DNA from: Amphibalanus amphitrite
Lineage: Eukaryota > Arthropoda > Thecostraca > Balanomorpha > Balanidae
NCBI RefSeq assembly: GCF_019059575.1
Contig: NW_024881698.1
Span: 496,001 to 560,000 of the forward strand
Direction of reading: 5' to 3'
Length of the DNA: 64,000 nt
Shown: piece by piece, positions 50,300 to 61,690 of the stretch
Layout: the number at the start of each line of letters is the position of its first letter
Position numbering within the stretch: position 1 is the stretch's first letter
Made by a program: the position numbers and the translations under genes
The notes under the pieces: model-generated
Told to the model about the DNA's origin: nothing
Database searches by the model: none
Seen by the model: only the letters and a program-made list of their open reading frames with translations

Positions 50300-53030
50300 A
50301 GGGAGGACAGCACTTATTTCTCATTCCCCGACAATTGAAAAAGTGTAATCCAGTCGATTGTGTATACCGTACCAACACGCTTCAGCTCGCTTCCATGGAG
50401 AGGTAATTACGGCCACGCATGGCCAGCCGTCGCTGTCTCATTTATGGGGGGCAGTAAACCCAGCGCTCACAGAGCAGTCGGGAGATCTGGGTTGGTGCTG
50501 TAGAAACTTTACAGTAAATAGGCGTCACACACCATTACATGTGTCCTAGAAGTGGACTCGTCGCAGCTCTCACTGGTGCAGGGCATGATGTCGACAATGG
50601 CAATAAGTAGTAATAATCTACCCCATTCGATATAATGGTAACGACTGGACTATTTTCCTGGTAAGGGCGGCTGGTGTAACGCCAGGCCGTATGTCTCTCT
50701 TAACCACTACAATTGTTGTCCCGTAAATTAGTCGCTGAATAGAGGAATGGAGCCAACTGACAATGATTGTTTATCTTATTGACTTGGTCCCAAAATCGTT
50801 CGGTTATCTGCTGCACTAACAATTTACATAAATTATAACGATGCGGCGTCCCCTACCAAATGGCTGACGCTAAATAGGCGAACCGGCGCGCCTGGAATTC
50901 TGTTGAGTTTGGCGGAGTGATATTGACGTAGTTTACCAAATGTGCCAGACGCACTGAATGTCAATTAGGTGAATAGTCCTTAAGCAAGTATAGGACATTA
51001 CTAAATGATAATGATACGGCGTCCCCGGAACTAAGCGGCTGCGACTAATTGGGTGAACGGCGCGTCTGGAGTTTACTGAATTAGGCAAAGTTATATTGAC
51101 GTAGTTAACCAAATCTACCAGTCACACTGAATGACCATAAGAGGGTTCTTCAACCAGAACAACTGAACAAATTGACAATAGAATAAATTGACATCTACGT
51201 AATGCCCCATTGGCATCAATTTCACTGCTGAGAGTCACTGCACCGAAGGTATAATTCATCACAAAATTAAAGCGGGCATCGCGATTACGTTTTGAGGGAA
51301 AGCTAACCAGTAATAAAACTAGACACTATATCCGTTCCTAATCATGCGTCTTCTATGCCTGGGTTTCATCTAGGAAACGTGCCTTTACCGAGAATTATAG
51401 TAAGGTTGAAAACCAACATGCTCCGCACTTAACAATGCCTTATTATATGAAATAGAATGCAAAACCTTCGGCCGCAAAGCATTGAATGCGTGTATAGGGC
51501 GTAATTGACTGGCAGCATTGCGTAATTTGCTTTGTAGGAAACATACAGTCTAATTGATAGAAAAATTAATTCAGCCAGAATTGTTCATTGTTTTACATCA
51601 CTGCCCGTTCATACGATTGTATCTATGGAAGAGCAGCACCAGGAGGATTTTCAGTTAATGGCGGAGATTATTTAATAAGTTTACTTGAAGTTACGAAACT
51701 TCGTATAACAGAGGGTTATATGGTTTCAATGCCAATTCACAAGGTATTCTTGGTAAAATAGTTAGTAATCTGTAAGCTTGTCGTAACTTGTTTGTAACAT
51801 GTTCAGAGGTTTCGTGAATTGAAATCACAATTGCTAATAATTACGGCCTGTAACTCAATGTTTCATTACTTTTCGTTATTTACTTCAGTTCTCTCAAAAT
51901 CAACCTTTGATTTTTTAATTCATCAATAATGAACTTACTGCAAGTTTCTGAGTGCCACGCTACTTTAAGGTATGCTAGTACAAAATGGAATATGGCTCTC
52001 ATCAATGTAGGAGGGAATGTGGCGAAACATGTTTAGTTCGAACCGCGGAAATCAGAAAATCAGTAGGGCCGGTTACTTGAACGATTTTATTGCAACCATG
52101 GTATACTGGTTTCGATTTGGCTCAGTGAATTATAGTTGTACACAATCCATTGAATGACTTGTTGCAGATTTGAGAACCCCAAATTACTCGACAATATACG
52201 TTAATCCGTTAATGAGTCATCTACGAAAAACAAAACAGAAAAATCGAACGCTCAATCATTGCTTCAAATCTGGAAAGGTGTTTCATTTTGGACCTATTTG
52301 AGCTGCAATTGATGAATAAGCGAACTGAGACCTACTAGCAAGTAACAACTATCCGGATAATTGCGACTGCATACAGGAGAACTACCGTCAAATGGCATGC
52401 TGAGCTCTGAAGATTTTTTTTTTATTTACAGGATGTTGATTACTGAAATTATCTGGTATTGTCAGTTGACGTCATCCAAGCGTTAATATGAGCTAATGAC
52501 GGCAGGTTAATAGCAAAGTAATAAGAGGACACCCCCAGATCCTCAACGCTCAAATCGACCCACTCCCCTTGATATTTGACCAAGATATATCATTTGTTAG
52601 CCTTGCTACCCAATTATAGACCACAATTTCCGAACCCCGTTCTACTCTACTCATCTACCCGACCTTGTCAACCCATCGCTTCGATCATTCCCCTTTCGTT
52701 ATAGCCCCTCATTCACCATCATAGTCTAGTTTCGTCAGTGGGTTATATTGTATGTTACGTGCTAATTTCAGGAGGAGGGAGTAGGGGTGGTAGTGGGAGC
52801 ACGACATATTTGACATGCACAATCCGTGTCATACACACGTGAATGCACACAGACATAAACTAACTTCAGAGCAAGCAAAGGTGTTATAGTGGGTACGAGA
52901 TTTGCACATCTCTTTATGACGACGTTAACAGTACGCACACAAAAATGATGCAGAAGTCTGAACTCCACGAGTAAGTGACCATTTACCGAGATATTTGAAT
53001 CAATTGACAGATTCAGATTTTATGTTAGTG
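50300..53030. other. No gene recognised; one diverged tandem duplication
   Basis: AT-richer than its surroundings, without long open frames or transposon ends I can identify. The only clear structure is the duplication listed at 50838-51165. Confidence 0.45.
50838..51165. repeat. Diverged tandem duplication (about 160 bp)
   Basis: Two successive copies share GATGCGGCGTCCCC/GATACGGCGTCCCC, then GGCGAACCGGCGCGCCTGGA/GGTGAACGGCGCGTCTGGA, ATATTGACGTAGTT and CACTGAATG in the same order. Confidence 0.8.
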
Positions 53031-53390
53031 GGCCAAAAATAAAGCATTCGATAGGCTGGAGAATCTAATGCCGCCGAATGACCGGCGACGCGCTGCCGGA
53101 CTTACATGATAGTTGTCGGTCGCAGGGGGGGTCAAGAAGCCGACCAGTCAGCCCAGTATCGACGGCGATTCTCACACCGAACGATCACGCACCGCGAATG
53201 ACTGACAGTCCTCCAGCGTGAGTGAACGAATGCGTAGTGTCCCCGCGTCCGCGTCGCTGCTGCTTTTATAGGGAGCAGCGAAGCGCATCGATTGGAATCG
53301 ATCGGCCCACACGGCTTCGAGATAGGGCAGCGTGTTACATGAAACTCGGTTCGAAAGAAAGTACGGTGTGTCACATATCGTGACGGGGGT
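53030..53390 (-). promoter_or_regulatory. Probable Gypsy 3' LTR with TATA box
   Basis: Follows and overlaps the end of the integrase frame. On the minus strand it has a TATAAAA box (53264-53270). The LTR limits cannot be fixed because the 5' LTR is outside the window. Confidence 0.45.
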
Positions 53391-53980
53391 CGTACAGCTC
53401 TCCCACTGCGAGTGTGATACGGGATATTCGGCTTTTTGCCCATCTGCCCCAGCCATAGACTTTCTTCGGCCCTCTGCTGTGCCGTTGGTAGCTTACTTTG
53501 CCCAGGGTAAAGTTCTCCCTGACCCTGATTGACTCGGTCGTCTGGTTGTATGGCGACTCTGTCGCCGCCTGGGTTTCGCCTACTTATGAATGGTTTCAGT
53601 CTATTGTGATGTAATATAACCTCACCCCTTCGCGGCAGCTGTACTCGATATACCACCCCTTCATCGCCTCCTATTTTCTCTATCACCGTCCCTGGACCGG
53701 CGTAGGGTAAACCCAATTTCGTTTTTCCCCCCACCGCGGCTGTCGGGTCGGTCACTAGAACCAGGTCTCCCGGTCTGTACTGGACCTCCCGAACACGCCC
53801 CCGGTGCCGAGCTTCCATCTTTTCGTTCGCAGATCGGATATTTTCGCGGACCTTGGCGAACGCGCCCTGGATTCCGCGCGATCTGTCTTCCAGGAAACTC
53901 TGGACTGGCATGACGGGAGTGGGTGGGGAGGGTAGTGCATCGCCAGGAAGCCGCACTTCTCTGCCGTAGACCAAGAAATA
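53132..53980 (-). pseudogene. Gypsy integrase C-terminal part
   Basis: Reads YFLVYGREVRLPGDALPS, then a helical segment (KVRENIRSANEKMEARHRGR) and the GPY/F-type module (VQYRPGDLVLVTDP, KLGLPYAGPGTVIEKIGGDE, LHHNRLKPF). This is the part of integrase downstream of the catalytic core. Its link to the core at 60178-60705 is cut by the BEL element; the last codons extend into the probable LTR. Confidence 0.88.
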
Positions 53981-53985
53981 AGGGG

Positions 53986-54275
53986 TGGTTTCGTGATAAT
54001 ATAGTCTCGCGTTGTGTATATTTAGTCGTTTAACTTAGTCATTGATCTTACGGTAGTAGGTCTCACAAATCTTAAATCAATCATGAATCATAAATGCAAA
54101 TCTTAGCTTTATATTCTTCGGTTCTTTGATTCACACTTAATTCACAACATTTCATTGCCAAGTTCCCCATTTCCTCCTCATCTTCGACTTGGCCTCATTT
54201 TTGGCTTAAGTCTTTTTTCTTGCGGAGGACGGCTCGCGCTATAGAGGCAAGAGTACCGCTAAATGCTCGTAAACA
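53986..54275 (-). repeat. BEL 3' LTR (290 bp)
   Basis: Plus-strand TGGTTTCGTGATAATATAG to GCTAAATGCTCGTAAACA. Same sequence as 59883-60172. Confidence 0.95.
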
Positions 54276-54290
54276 TTCTCCCCCACCTTG
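54276..54290 (-). other. BEL polypurine tract
   Basis: On the minus strand AAGGTGGGGGAGAA lies directly before the 3' LTR; this is the usual primer for plus-strand synthesis. Confidence 0.75.
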
Positions 54291-54427
54291 ACCTTCTGCA
54301 CCATGAAGGTCAATATACACAATGAATAGGCACAGTTGCAACTTGCAAGTTCACTCGATCACACCGCATTGCAGTTCGATAGTGTCGACGCCACAGTATG
54401 TTTAAGCCGTCCGTTTCACGGGCAGCC

Positions 54428-57400
54428 TTACGCCGGGGCAGATTCTAGATGCACCAGCTTCACCACGGGTCTCGTGTAGACCTTCCCTTTGCATTGGACA
54501 TCTACCACCCTCACATGTCCATCAGCTCCAGGGTGCACCTTGATCACTCTGGCCAGCGGCCACTGACCCCTGGTGACCGATGACTCTGCCATCAGTACCA
54601 CGTCCCCTACTGCCAGGTCTTCATGGGACGTCCTCCACTTTGTACGAGCTTGTAGCGAAAGCACATATTCTCGCTGCCATCTTTTCCAAAACGCTGCGAC
54701 CAACTGTTGAACCAGACGCCACCTCTTCAAGTGACCTCTCGCGCCCTCGAGCCCGGTATCCGCTTGCAGCTGAATATGTCCCACCAAGAAGTGTGCAGGA
54801 GTCAGAGGCGGCTGATCAGTCGGGTCGGCTGACAGCGGAGTCAGCGGACGCGAGTTCAGAAGAGCCTCAGCGCGACATAAGGCGGACTGTAGCTCTTCAT
54901 CGGTGATGCTTGTGGTCCGCAGAGTGCTGTACATAGCACGTTTCACGGACTTGATGAGGGATTCATAAACTCCTCCAAAATGAGGCGCAGCGGGAGGGTT
55001 GAAGTGCCAGCGGATACCTCTCGTGACTCCTTGCTTGTGGATTTTACGCCTGTCCAGAGCATCTGACGTTTTCTTCAGCTCTTTTTCGGCACTGACAAAG
55101 TTCCGGCCATTGTCACTCCAGATGTCCTCAGGAACACCCCTTCTTGAGGTGAATCTGTCCAAGGTGCACAAAAACGAGTCGGTGTCTAAACCATACGCCA
55201 TTTCCAGGTGCACTGCTCTAGTTTGAAAGCAGGTGAAAAGACAGATGTATCGCTTTGTCTTCACTCTTCCTCTTTCGTTTTTTGTTTCCACTGGCCCAGC
55301 GAAGTCTACACCGCAGTGGAAAAATGCTCTGTACGTCGGCTTCAGCTGCTCTTTCTTCATCGGGGCCATTATTTGCGCTCCAGTCTTCTCGCGCCTTCGT
55401 TTGCACTCAGGACACGTCCGAATGCATCTCTTGATTTCTTCTCTTGCGCTGACCAACCAAAATGTCTGCCTCAGCTCGGCCAGATTGTGTTCTACCCCGA
55501 GCTCGTGGTCGAACTTATCGTGGATATGTCGCACGATGAGCGCAGACACTGCATGCCTCTTCGGGAGAACGTAGGGATGTCTTGTGTTGTACGGTAGATC
55601 TGCATGGCCTATTCTGCCTCCCACTCGTATGAGACCACTTTCGTCTATGAACGGGTTCAATCTTTGTAGGCGGCTTTCTTTTCCTCTTCCATCTCGCCGC
55701 TTCTTAGCGCGCCCTTGCGTGGTTTCTTCGTTCCTGTGGATTTCGAGCCAGCGACGTTCATCCTCGAAAGCATCTGTCTGTGCTAAACGCACCCAAAATA
55801 CCTCGGCTGCGGTCACTTCTTCAACAGTCAGCTCGAACGTGCTGGAAAGGCTGCTTTGTCCTCCACGTTTTCTGTTGTTCTTCTTCGGCCTGCACTGTTT
55901 TTCTGCTTCGAACTTGTGCCGATCCTTTCCTTTTTTCACCCTTTCTCTCAGAATTTGAATGAATCTTTGGATCCATGCTGTCACTCTGACCAGTCTTGTC
56001 CAGCTGGAATATCGTTCTGGGCGCAATCGATCCAGCGAGCCTGGTACTGAGCTGCTTGAGGCGAGTGTCTTGTGCTGCTGACGCTCAGAACAGAACTCAG
56101 AACTATCGAAGTCCATTCTCGCGAGGACTGGCTGGGGCGGCCAGTCTCCAGTGATAAGGAAGGCCGGGCCCTCCCACCACACTGCTTCGGACATCAGCAC
56201 GTCCGTTGTGCACCCTCTGGATGCCAGGTCAGCAGGATTGGATGCTCCAGGCACGTGTCGCCACTGGGACGCATCCGTGTCGCTCCGGATCTCAGCAATA
56301 CGGTTCGCCACGAAAGTCTTAAACCTTCTGGTTTCGTTGCTTATCCAGCACAGGACGTCCGTTGAGTCGGTCCAAAAGGTGACGCTCTTCAGAGGTATCT
56401 CCAGAGCTTTACATGTCTTTTTAGCCAGCCGAAGGCCCATAACCGCGCCAATCAGCTCAAGTCGGGGAATGGTTTGTGTTTTCTTCCGCGGAGCTACCCT
56501 TGCTTTTGCCATGACAAGTCTGGAAATAATCTGGTTCTTCGTCGTCGTGACCATGTAACACACAGCTCCATAGGCTTTCTCTGAAGCATCCGTGAAGACG
56601 TGAAGTCGACTTTCTTTCACCGGACTACCGGGTCCAGCGTCGTGCAAACATCTTGGCATGCACGCCAGACTGAGGTGCATGAGGCTTTTACACCAGTTCA
56701 TCCACTGACGCCGTATTGTACCGGTGATCTCTTCATCCCACGTCAGCTTCAGATCCCATGTTGACTGAAAAAGAATCTTTGCGACTATGACAAATGGGAC
56801 CAAAAATCCGAGGGGTTCGAAAACTGAGGCGAGCTTCTTCAGACATGATCGTTTGGAGCACATCTGGTTCGGTTGTGTATCGTCCGCTACACTGACGGAG
56901 AACACATCTGACTCAGCATTCCACACAACACCCAGCGTCTTGACGCTAGGTAGCTCGTCCTGTTGGAGGTGTACGTGGGCACCAGGTGCTCTCTGGTCCT
57001 CTGGGATGGCTTTGAGTACGGACTTGCTATTTGTCAGCCACTTTCTCATCGTCATTCCGGCACCTTGCATGAGTTCATTTAGTTCGCGCTGCGCTTCCAA
57101 AGCGATATCTTCGTCTGTAAATGACGCCAATGCATCATCCATATATACGTTGTCCAAGATCACTCGGGAGGCGATCGGGTACTGTTCTTCGTATTTCTTC
57201 GCGTGCTCTCTCATGACGTACTGGGTGCAGAACGGGGCCGCCGCGTTCCCGAACAGCCAGCGTTGTGCTTCGAAGATGTCTGGATGCCGGCTGACGTCGA
57301 AGTTTCTCCACAGGACGCGGTGGTACTGACGATCTTCGGGCGGGAGCTCTACTTGCAGAAACATTTCAGCTACGTCTCCCACAAGAGCCACCGAATGTTG

Positions 57401-59794
57401 TCTGAAGCGTAGCAGGATCTCTGTGAGGTCCGTGTACAGAGAGGGTCCTGGATATATCTCTGAGTTCAGACTTTTCCCCTGGTTCGTCGCAGCCGCGTCA
57501 TAGACGATACGGAGTTTCGTGGTTGATTTATCTTCTCTCACTACTGGAAAGTGAGGCAGAAACCAACCGCCGCCGCCGCCAGCCATCCACTCTTCGTAAC
57601 TGTATTTCTTCATGTAGCCCTTTCTCTCATAGTCCTCAAGTATTTGGTTGTATCTTTCGGCAAGGTCACCACCCTTTTTCTTCAGCGAGTTTTCGGTTTT
57701 CTCAAGCCGCGAGGCGGCTGTTTCATAGTTGCAGTGCAGAGCTGGCCTCCCTCTTCTCCACGGTACTCCGATCTGGTAGCGTCCATCGGAAAACTGCAGA
57801 CTGGCAGCTGCCTTTTCTTCTGCCATCCTATCTTCGTGTGATGTCGGCGTGCCGTCTTCGTTGTTGCCACCCATCCAGTCTATATCTGACATTCTGTCAA
57901 ATGCCTGAATGATGTCTTCTTTGTCCAGCTGTGCAGCTTTCGTCCTTAGTGTGCGAGCAAAGTTGGAGATGTTGTTGCCATTTTCTTCTGCATGTCTCAT
58001 CGGTCCGAACGCCACCCAACCGAGAGGCGTCTTTAGAGCTGCTGGTTCGCCATCTCTACCTTTCCTCGTTTCTTCTGGAACGAACAGACTCAGAGTTTGT
58101 GGACTGACTCCTATTAGCATGTCCACGCCCTGCCTTCTGGACACATTTGGGAAACTTATATCGCTCAGGTGAGGCCACTTCGTTTTCAGAGCTGCCCAAT
58201 CAAAGACTTCAGACGTGCTTGCCAGATCTTTCGTAATGAGTGCGGTTATGTCTGCTTTGAACCGGCCATCGGTGCCTTGTATGGACACATTCGTCTTCTT
58301 CATGTTTACTGGCTCCTGACCACGAACGGTCGTCAGGTTGAGCACGCACTCCTCACCAGTCTCACCAATTTCAGCGGCCGCTGCTTCACTCACGTATGAT
58401 GCATCCGAGCATGGGTCAAGCAATGCATTTACCACCAGGCTGTGCTTTCCTGCTTGCAGCACCACTGGCACTGTCTGGAAAACCACGGACTGCGTCGGGG
58501 AAGATGTTGCCAGGGCTCGATTGCTGTGGGAAGTTTCTCTGGGCCCGGCTCCTCGCTGGGGAGAGTTGATGACAGGATCGATCGCTTCTTCTTGCTTGGT
58601 GGTGTCTCGATAAGCTGCGTGCAACAAAGAGTGGTGGTTTCCTCTGCAGTCGCCCACTTCGCAGTTCTTAGATGCGGTGCAAGCTCGAGACATGTGCCGT
58701 TGTCCTAAACACCGGTAACAGAGACCTTTTTCTCTGCAGACGGCCAGCCTCTGAGGTAAGTTCATGGCATGGAACGTCTGACACTTCTCATGAGTATGCT
58801 GGCCACCACATACAGCACACAACAGCTCTGCTCCTCTCGCCTGATATGTTGCTGCTCGTCTTTGGGGAGCTCCAGCTCTTGGCGGTCGTCTTCCTCTCGT
58901 CTCAGATGCTTTCAACGTTTTAACTTCATCCGATAAGAATTTTCTCAAGTCGTCCAGCACCATTGTTTTTCGTCCTAGGTAACGAACGAGATTCTCCTTG
59001 GCTTTTACCGGCAGTTTCTCCATCATGACTGGGCACAGCATCCTTTCATATTCGCTGGCATGGACTTCCAGAGCCTCCAGTTCTCTAACATGAGCCTCCA
59101 GCTCAGTGCGGAATTCTTCGAGATCGCAGCATGAGTAGGCACCGCACTTCAGGTCCACAAAGGCTAGCATGTGGGCATCAATGATGACGTCTGTGTTTCC
59201 ATATTTTTCCAGAAGAATATCTACTGCCACAGGATAGTTGTCTGCTGCCACTCTGAGCCCGGTTATGGTCTTCAATGCCGCTCCTTTTAGTTGTGCTCTC
59301 AAGTACTGGAACTTCTCTGCGTTGGTTATGTCGTGTCTGTCGTGGACAGCAGATTTAAAAAGGTCCCAGAAGGTGTAGAAATCCATGACATCACCCGAGA
59401 ATGTTGGAAGCTCCAGCTTTGGCAAATTACTTAGCTGGCGATGTTGTGTTTCTTTGTTGGGGTTGGTGTTCGTAGGCGGCTGGGGGCTGCTATCGAAACT
59501 GGGTTCGCATGCTTTTTTAACTTGCAGCAGCACAAAGTCGTATCGTGCTATACACTCGCCAGCGTCTTGGATCTCTTCAAGTAAATCATCTTCAGCTGCC
59601 AACCCCTCGATCTCGTCGTCCAACGTCTTGATTTTTTCTCTCTGTTGCTCTAAACTGGCTGCCTTGACGAGCAGGGTGTCCCTGTCCAGCGACGCCTCAC
59701 TTAAAAGGCCATCGATATCATCAATAATTCTCTGGCAGTAGGCTCGATGTCCTTGGCGGACTCTCTTCTTTCTTCGGGAAATATCAGCATTCAT
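54428..59794 (-). CDS. BEL/Pao Gag-Pol polyprotein, 1788 residues, intact
   Basis: Single frame. Residues about 1-100: coiled-coil rich N-terminus. About 125-290: Pao-type Gag (LPKLELPTFSGDVMDFYTFW). About 326-372: two zinc-knuckle-like Cys clusters (CAVCGGQHTHEKC; CYRCLGQRHMSRAC). About 455-470: aspartic-protease-like LLDPCSDASYV (D460; the usual D-S/T-G is replaced by D-P-C, which is odd). About 745-900: reverse transcriptase with D808 and YMDD (884-887). About 1064-1145: RNase H (FTDAS, D1069; E1113; WTDS, D1143). About 1423-1464: integrase zinc finger (H..H, C1461, C1464). About 1490-1615: integrase core with D1497, D1561 and E1611. About 1690-1780: C-terminal DUF5641-like module. Start is the first ATG of the frame, 88 nt after the 5' LTR. 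Confidence 0.96.
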   Translation of the reverse strand: MNADISRRKKRVRQGHRAYCQRIIDDIDGLLSEASLDRDTLLVKAASLEQQREKIKTLDDEIEGLAAEDDLLEEIQDAGECIARYDFVLLQVKKACEPSFDSSPQPPTNTNPNKETQHRQLSNLPKLELPTFSGDVMDFYTFWDLFKSAVHDRHDITNAEKFQYLRAQLKGAALKTITGLRVAADNYPVAVDILLEKYGNTDVIIDAHMLAFVDLKCGAYSCCDLEEFRTELEAHVRELEALEVHASEYERMLCPVMMEKLPVKAKENLVRYLGRKTMVLDDLRKFLSDEVKTLKASETRGRRPPRAGAPQRRAATYQARGAELLCAVCGGQHTHEKCQTFHAMNLPQRLAVCREKGLCYRCLGQRHMSRACTASKNCEVGDCRGNHHSLLHAAYRDTTKQEEAIDPVINSPQRGAGPRETSHSNRALATSSPTQSVVFQTVPVVLQAGKHSLVVNALLDPCSDASYVSEAAAAEIGETGEECVLNLTTVRGQEPVNMKKTNVSIQGTDGRFKADITALITKDLASTSEVFDWAALKTKWPHLSDISFPNVSRRQGVDMLIGVSPQTLSLFVPEETRKGRDGEPAALKTPLGWVAFGPMRHAEENGNNISNFARTLRTKAAQLDKEDIIQAFDRMSDIDWMGGNNEDGTPTSHEDRMAEEKAAASLQFSDGRYQIGVPWRRGRPALHCNYETAASRLEKTENSLKKKGGDLAERYNQILEDYERKGYMKKYSYEEWMAGGGGGWFLPHFPVVREDKSTTKLRIVYDAAATNQGKSLNSEIYPGPSLYTDLTEILLRFRQHSVALVGDVAEMFLQVELPPEDRQYHRVLWRNFDVSRHPDIFEAQRWLFGNAAAPFCTQYVMREHAKKYEEQYPIASRVILDNVYMDDALASFTDEDIALEAQRELNELMQGAGMTMRKWLTNSKSVLKAIPEDQRAPGAHVHLQQDELPSVKTLGVVWNAESDVFSVSVADDTQPNQMCSKRSCLKKLASVFEPLGFLVPFVIVAKILFQSTWDLKLTWDEEITGTIRRQWMNWCKSLMHLSLACMPRCLHDAGPGSPVKESRLHVFTDASEKAYGAVCYMVTTTKNQIISRLVMAKARVAPRKKTQTIPRLELIGAVMGLRLAKKTCKALEIPLKSVTFWTDSTDVLCWISNETRRFKTFVANRIAEIRSDTDASQWRHVPGASNPADLASRGCTTDVLMSEAVWWEGPAFLITGDWPPQPVLARMDFDSSEFCSERQQHKTLASSSSVPGSLDRLRPERYSSWTRLVRVTAWIQRFIQILRERVKKGKDRHKFEAEKQCRPKKNNRKRGGQSSLSSTFELTVEEVTAAEVFWVRLAQTDAFEDERRWLEIHRNEETTQGRAKKRRDGRGKESRLQRLNPFIDESGLIRVGGRIGHADLPYNTRHPYVLPKRHAVSALIVRHIHDKFDHELGVEHNLAELRQTFWLVSAREEIKRCIRTCPECKRRREKTGAQIMAPMKKEQLKPTYRAFFHCGVDFAGPVETKNERGRVKTKRYICLFTCFQTRAVHLEMAYGLDTDSFLCTLDRFTSRRGVPEDIWSDNGRNFVSAEKELKKTSDALDRRKIHKQGVTRGIRWHFNPPAAPHFGGVYESLIKSVKRAMYSTLRTTSITDEELQSALCRAEALLNSRPLTPLSADPTDQPPLTPAHFLVGHIQLQADTGLEGARGHLKRWRLVQQLVAAFWKRWQREYVLSLQARTKWRTSHEDLAVGDVVLMAESSVTRGQWPLARVIKVHPGADGHVRVVDVQCKGKVYTRPVVKLVHLESAPA

Positions 59795-59861
59795 TGTGCG
59801 CTATTACGTTAATGACTCTTACGTTAATTTGAACTCAATATTAACTAAATATTGAACCCCG

Positions 59862-59880
59862 CATCCGGGTCACGGCACCA
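59862..59880 (-). other. BEL primer-binding site
   Basis: Two bases after the 5' LTR the minus strand reads TGGTGCCGTGACCCGG, beginning with TGG as expected for pairing to a tRNA CCA end. The tRNA identity is not assigned. Confidence 0.65.
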
Positions 59881-59882
59881 AA

Positions 59883-60172
59883 TGGTTTCGTGATAATATA
59901 GTCTCGCGTTGTGTATATTTAGTCGTTTAACTTAGTCATTGATCTTACGGTAGTAGGTCTCACAAATCTTAAATCAATCATGAATCATAAATGCAAATCT
60001 TAGCTTTATATTCTTCGGTTCTTTGATTCACACTTAATTCACAACATTTCATTGCCAAGTTCCCCATTTCCTCCTCATCTTCGACTTGGCCTCATTTTTG
60101 GCTTAAGTCTTTTTTCTTGCGGAGGACGGCTCGCGCTATAGAGGCAAGAGTACCGCTAAATGCTCGTAAACA
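59883..60172 (-). repeat. BEL 5' LTR (290 bp)
   Basis: Matches the 3' LTR along its full length by eye. On the minus strand it starts TGTTTACGAGC and ends CGAAACCA. Confidence 0.95.
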
Positions 60173-60177
60173 AGGGG

Positions 60178-60705
60178 TATAGCCTGTTGTGCTATGAGTG
60201 GATGAGTTGTAGGCCAGCATCAGAGCTCCGACGTCACGGTCCCAGTTTGAACCTTGGGGGTCGATATATTTTGAAATCATTGCCTTCAAAGTCCGGTTGA
60301 AACGTTCGACCATCCCGTCCCCTTCAGGATGGTAGGGAGTTGTGCGGTTTTTTTCCACTCCCAATCTACGGCACAGTTCCTTGAAAACAGTGGACTCAAA
60401 CTGCCGTCCCTGATCGGAATGAATTCTCTCAGGCACTCCGTGCTCATAGACCCAACACAGAAGTTTGTCTGCTACCGTCTCCGCCTTCTTGTCGGGCATG
60501 GGGTACACTCGGACGAATTTTGAAAAATAATCCATAACTACTAAGGCACATCTATTCCCGCTGCTTGTGAGACTCATTTCGGTGATGTCCATTGCCACCC
60601 TTTCGAACGGCCCCCCGTATTGGTCTGTCTGAAGTGGGGCGCTCATCGCCGGTGCTGGTGAGTGACGCCTCTGGCGGTTCTGCGACACCTGAGCGAATGT
60701 CATTT
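60178..60705 (-). pseudogene. Gypsy integrase catalytic core
   Basis: Starts in QNRQRRHSPAPAMSAPLQ (end of the zinc-finger region), then the DDE core: VAMDITEM (first Asp), RIHSDQGRQFES (second Asp) and YHPEGDGMVERFNRTLK (Glu). Ends at STTGYTP where the BEL element is inserted; frame resumes at 53980. Confidence 0.9.
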
Positions 60706-61690
60706 CAGCGAACGACATTTGAGCGATACATTTTCAGCGATTATCAATTTAAGCGATTGGCTTTTTCAGCGATTGTCAAGTCGGCGAATTCAGTCGCAGC
60801 GATTATCAACTTAAGCGAGGACCAGAATCAGCGAAACCAGATTGAGCGAATATATGGTGGTCAGTGGGAGACCAACTGAGCGATGCAGTTACATCGAATG
60901 ACCGAACGCGACGAAAGTCAATCATTTGCTACTTTTCGGAAATTATTGCACCTCTTTACGCATCATTTGAATTTTGAAGCACATAACTATGTATGTACAT
61001 CGGACGACCAACAAGGGGTGCATGGGAGGGAAAGGAGGCGGGCAAAATTTGAATTGAAAATGCGGAACGTGAGAGATAGGGCGACGGAAGGAATGCCAAG
61101 GACCAATAATAAACTAGAGAGATGGCACAGGGGAATCCAGTCTATGTTTCAGGGACCTCACCCAAATATCTGGACATTCGTACGGTGCTTGGGGCAAGAA
61201 CAAATTTACAACATGGGGAACTGATCCAAATTCAAGCGGGGCAATTTCGCGAAAAAAGCAAAAGCAATATTGATCTCTGAACAAACGTTTGGTCACCATT
61301 ATTCACAAAGAGCAGGGTGGGTGGGGGTGGGGGGGGGGGTGAAATTGAACCGTTGGGAATTTTTGACAAATGTAGCATTAAATTTGGAGCTCAATCTCTG
61401 ACCTTTGAACGCGCGACATCCGCCATCCAGTTCCGGATAACCATGAGAAATTCCGGAAACGGATACGCTCGCAAAAGAAAAAAAATCCACCGTTACAGGA
61501 CGATGAAATGTTCCGCTGAACTGACAAACGCTCAAATTGTAGTCGACGAAATAGATGTCGCTGAAACATAGCTTTCGCTAAAACTGATAATCGCTATATT
61601 TGATAATCGATTAACTTGATAATCGCTGAATTGCCATTCGCTGAAAATGGTTCGCTCAAATGACGTTCGCTCAAATGACACTCGCTAAAG
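60688..61690 (+). mobile_element. MULE-type DNA transposon fragment with repeat-rich TIRs
   Basis: Both ends consist of AGCGAA-bearing units (CATTTGAGCGAACGTCATTT type) in inverted orientation over about 150 bp. The middle has a frame (60883-61224) ending EGMPRTNNKLERWHRGIQSM and HPNIWTFVRCLGQEQ, which resembles the C-terminus of MULE/FLYWCH-associated transposases (NN..E.WH......HP.IW.FI..L..EQ). Only this C-terminal piece remains, so it is non-autonomous. No convincing target duplication found. Confidence 0.72.

Larger units (their letters stand above)
53986..60172 (-). mobile_element. Complete BEL/Pao LTR retrotransposon, TSD agggg
   Basis: 6187 bp, LTRs of 290 bp at each end appear identical, 5-bp target duplication agggg (53981-53985, 60173-60177), LTR ends TG...CA on the coding strand, a primer-binding site, a polypurine tract and one uninterrupted Gag-Pol frame. 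All the parts expected of an autonomous element are present, which implies recent insertion. Confidence 0.96.

Noticed and set aside
54499..59741. Many plus-strand open frames
   Set aside because: Antisense shadows of the intact BEL polyprotein.
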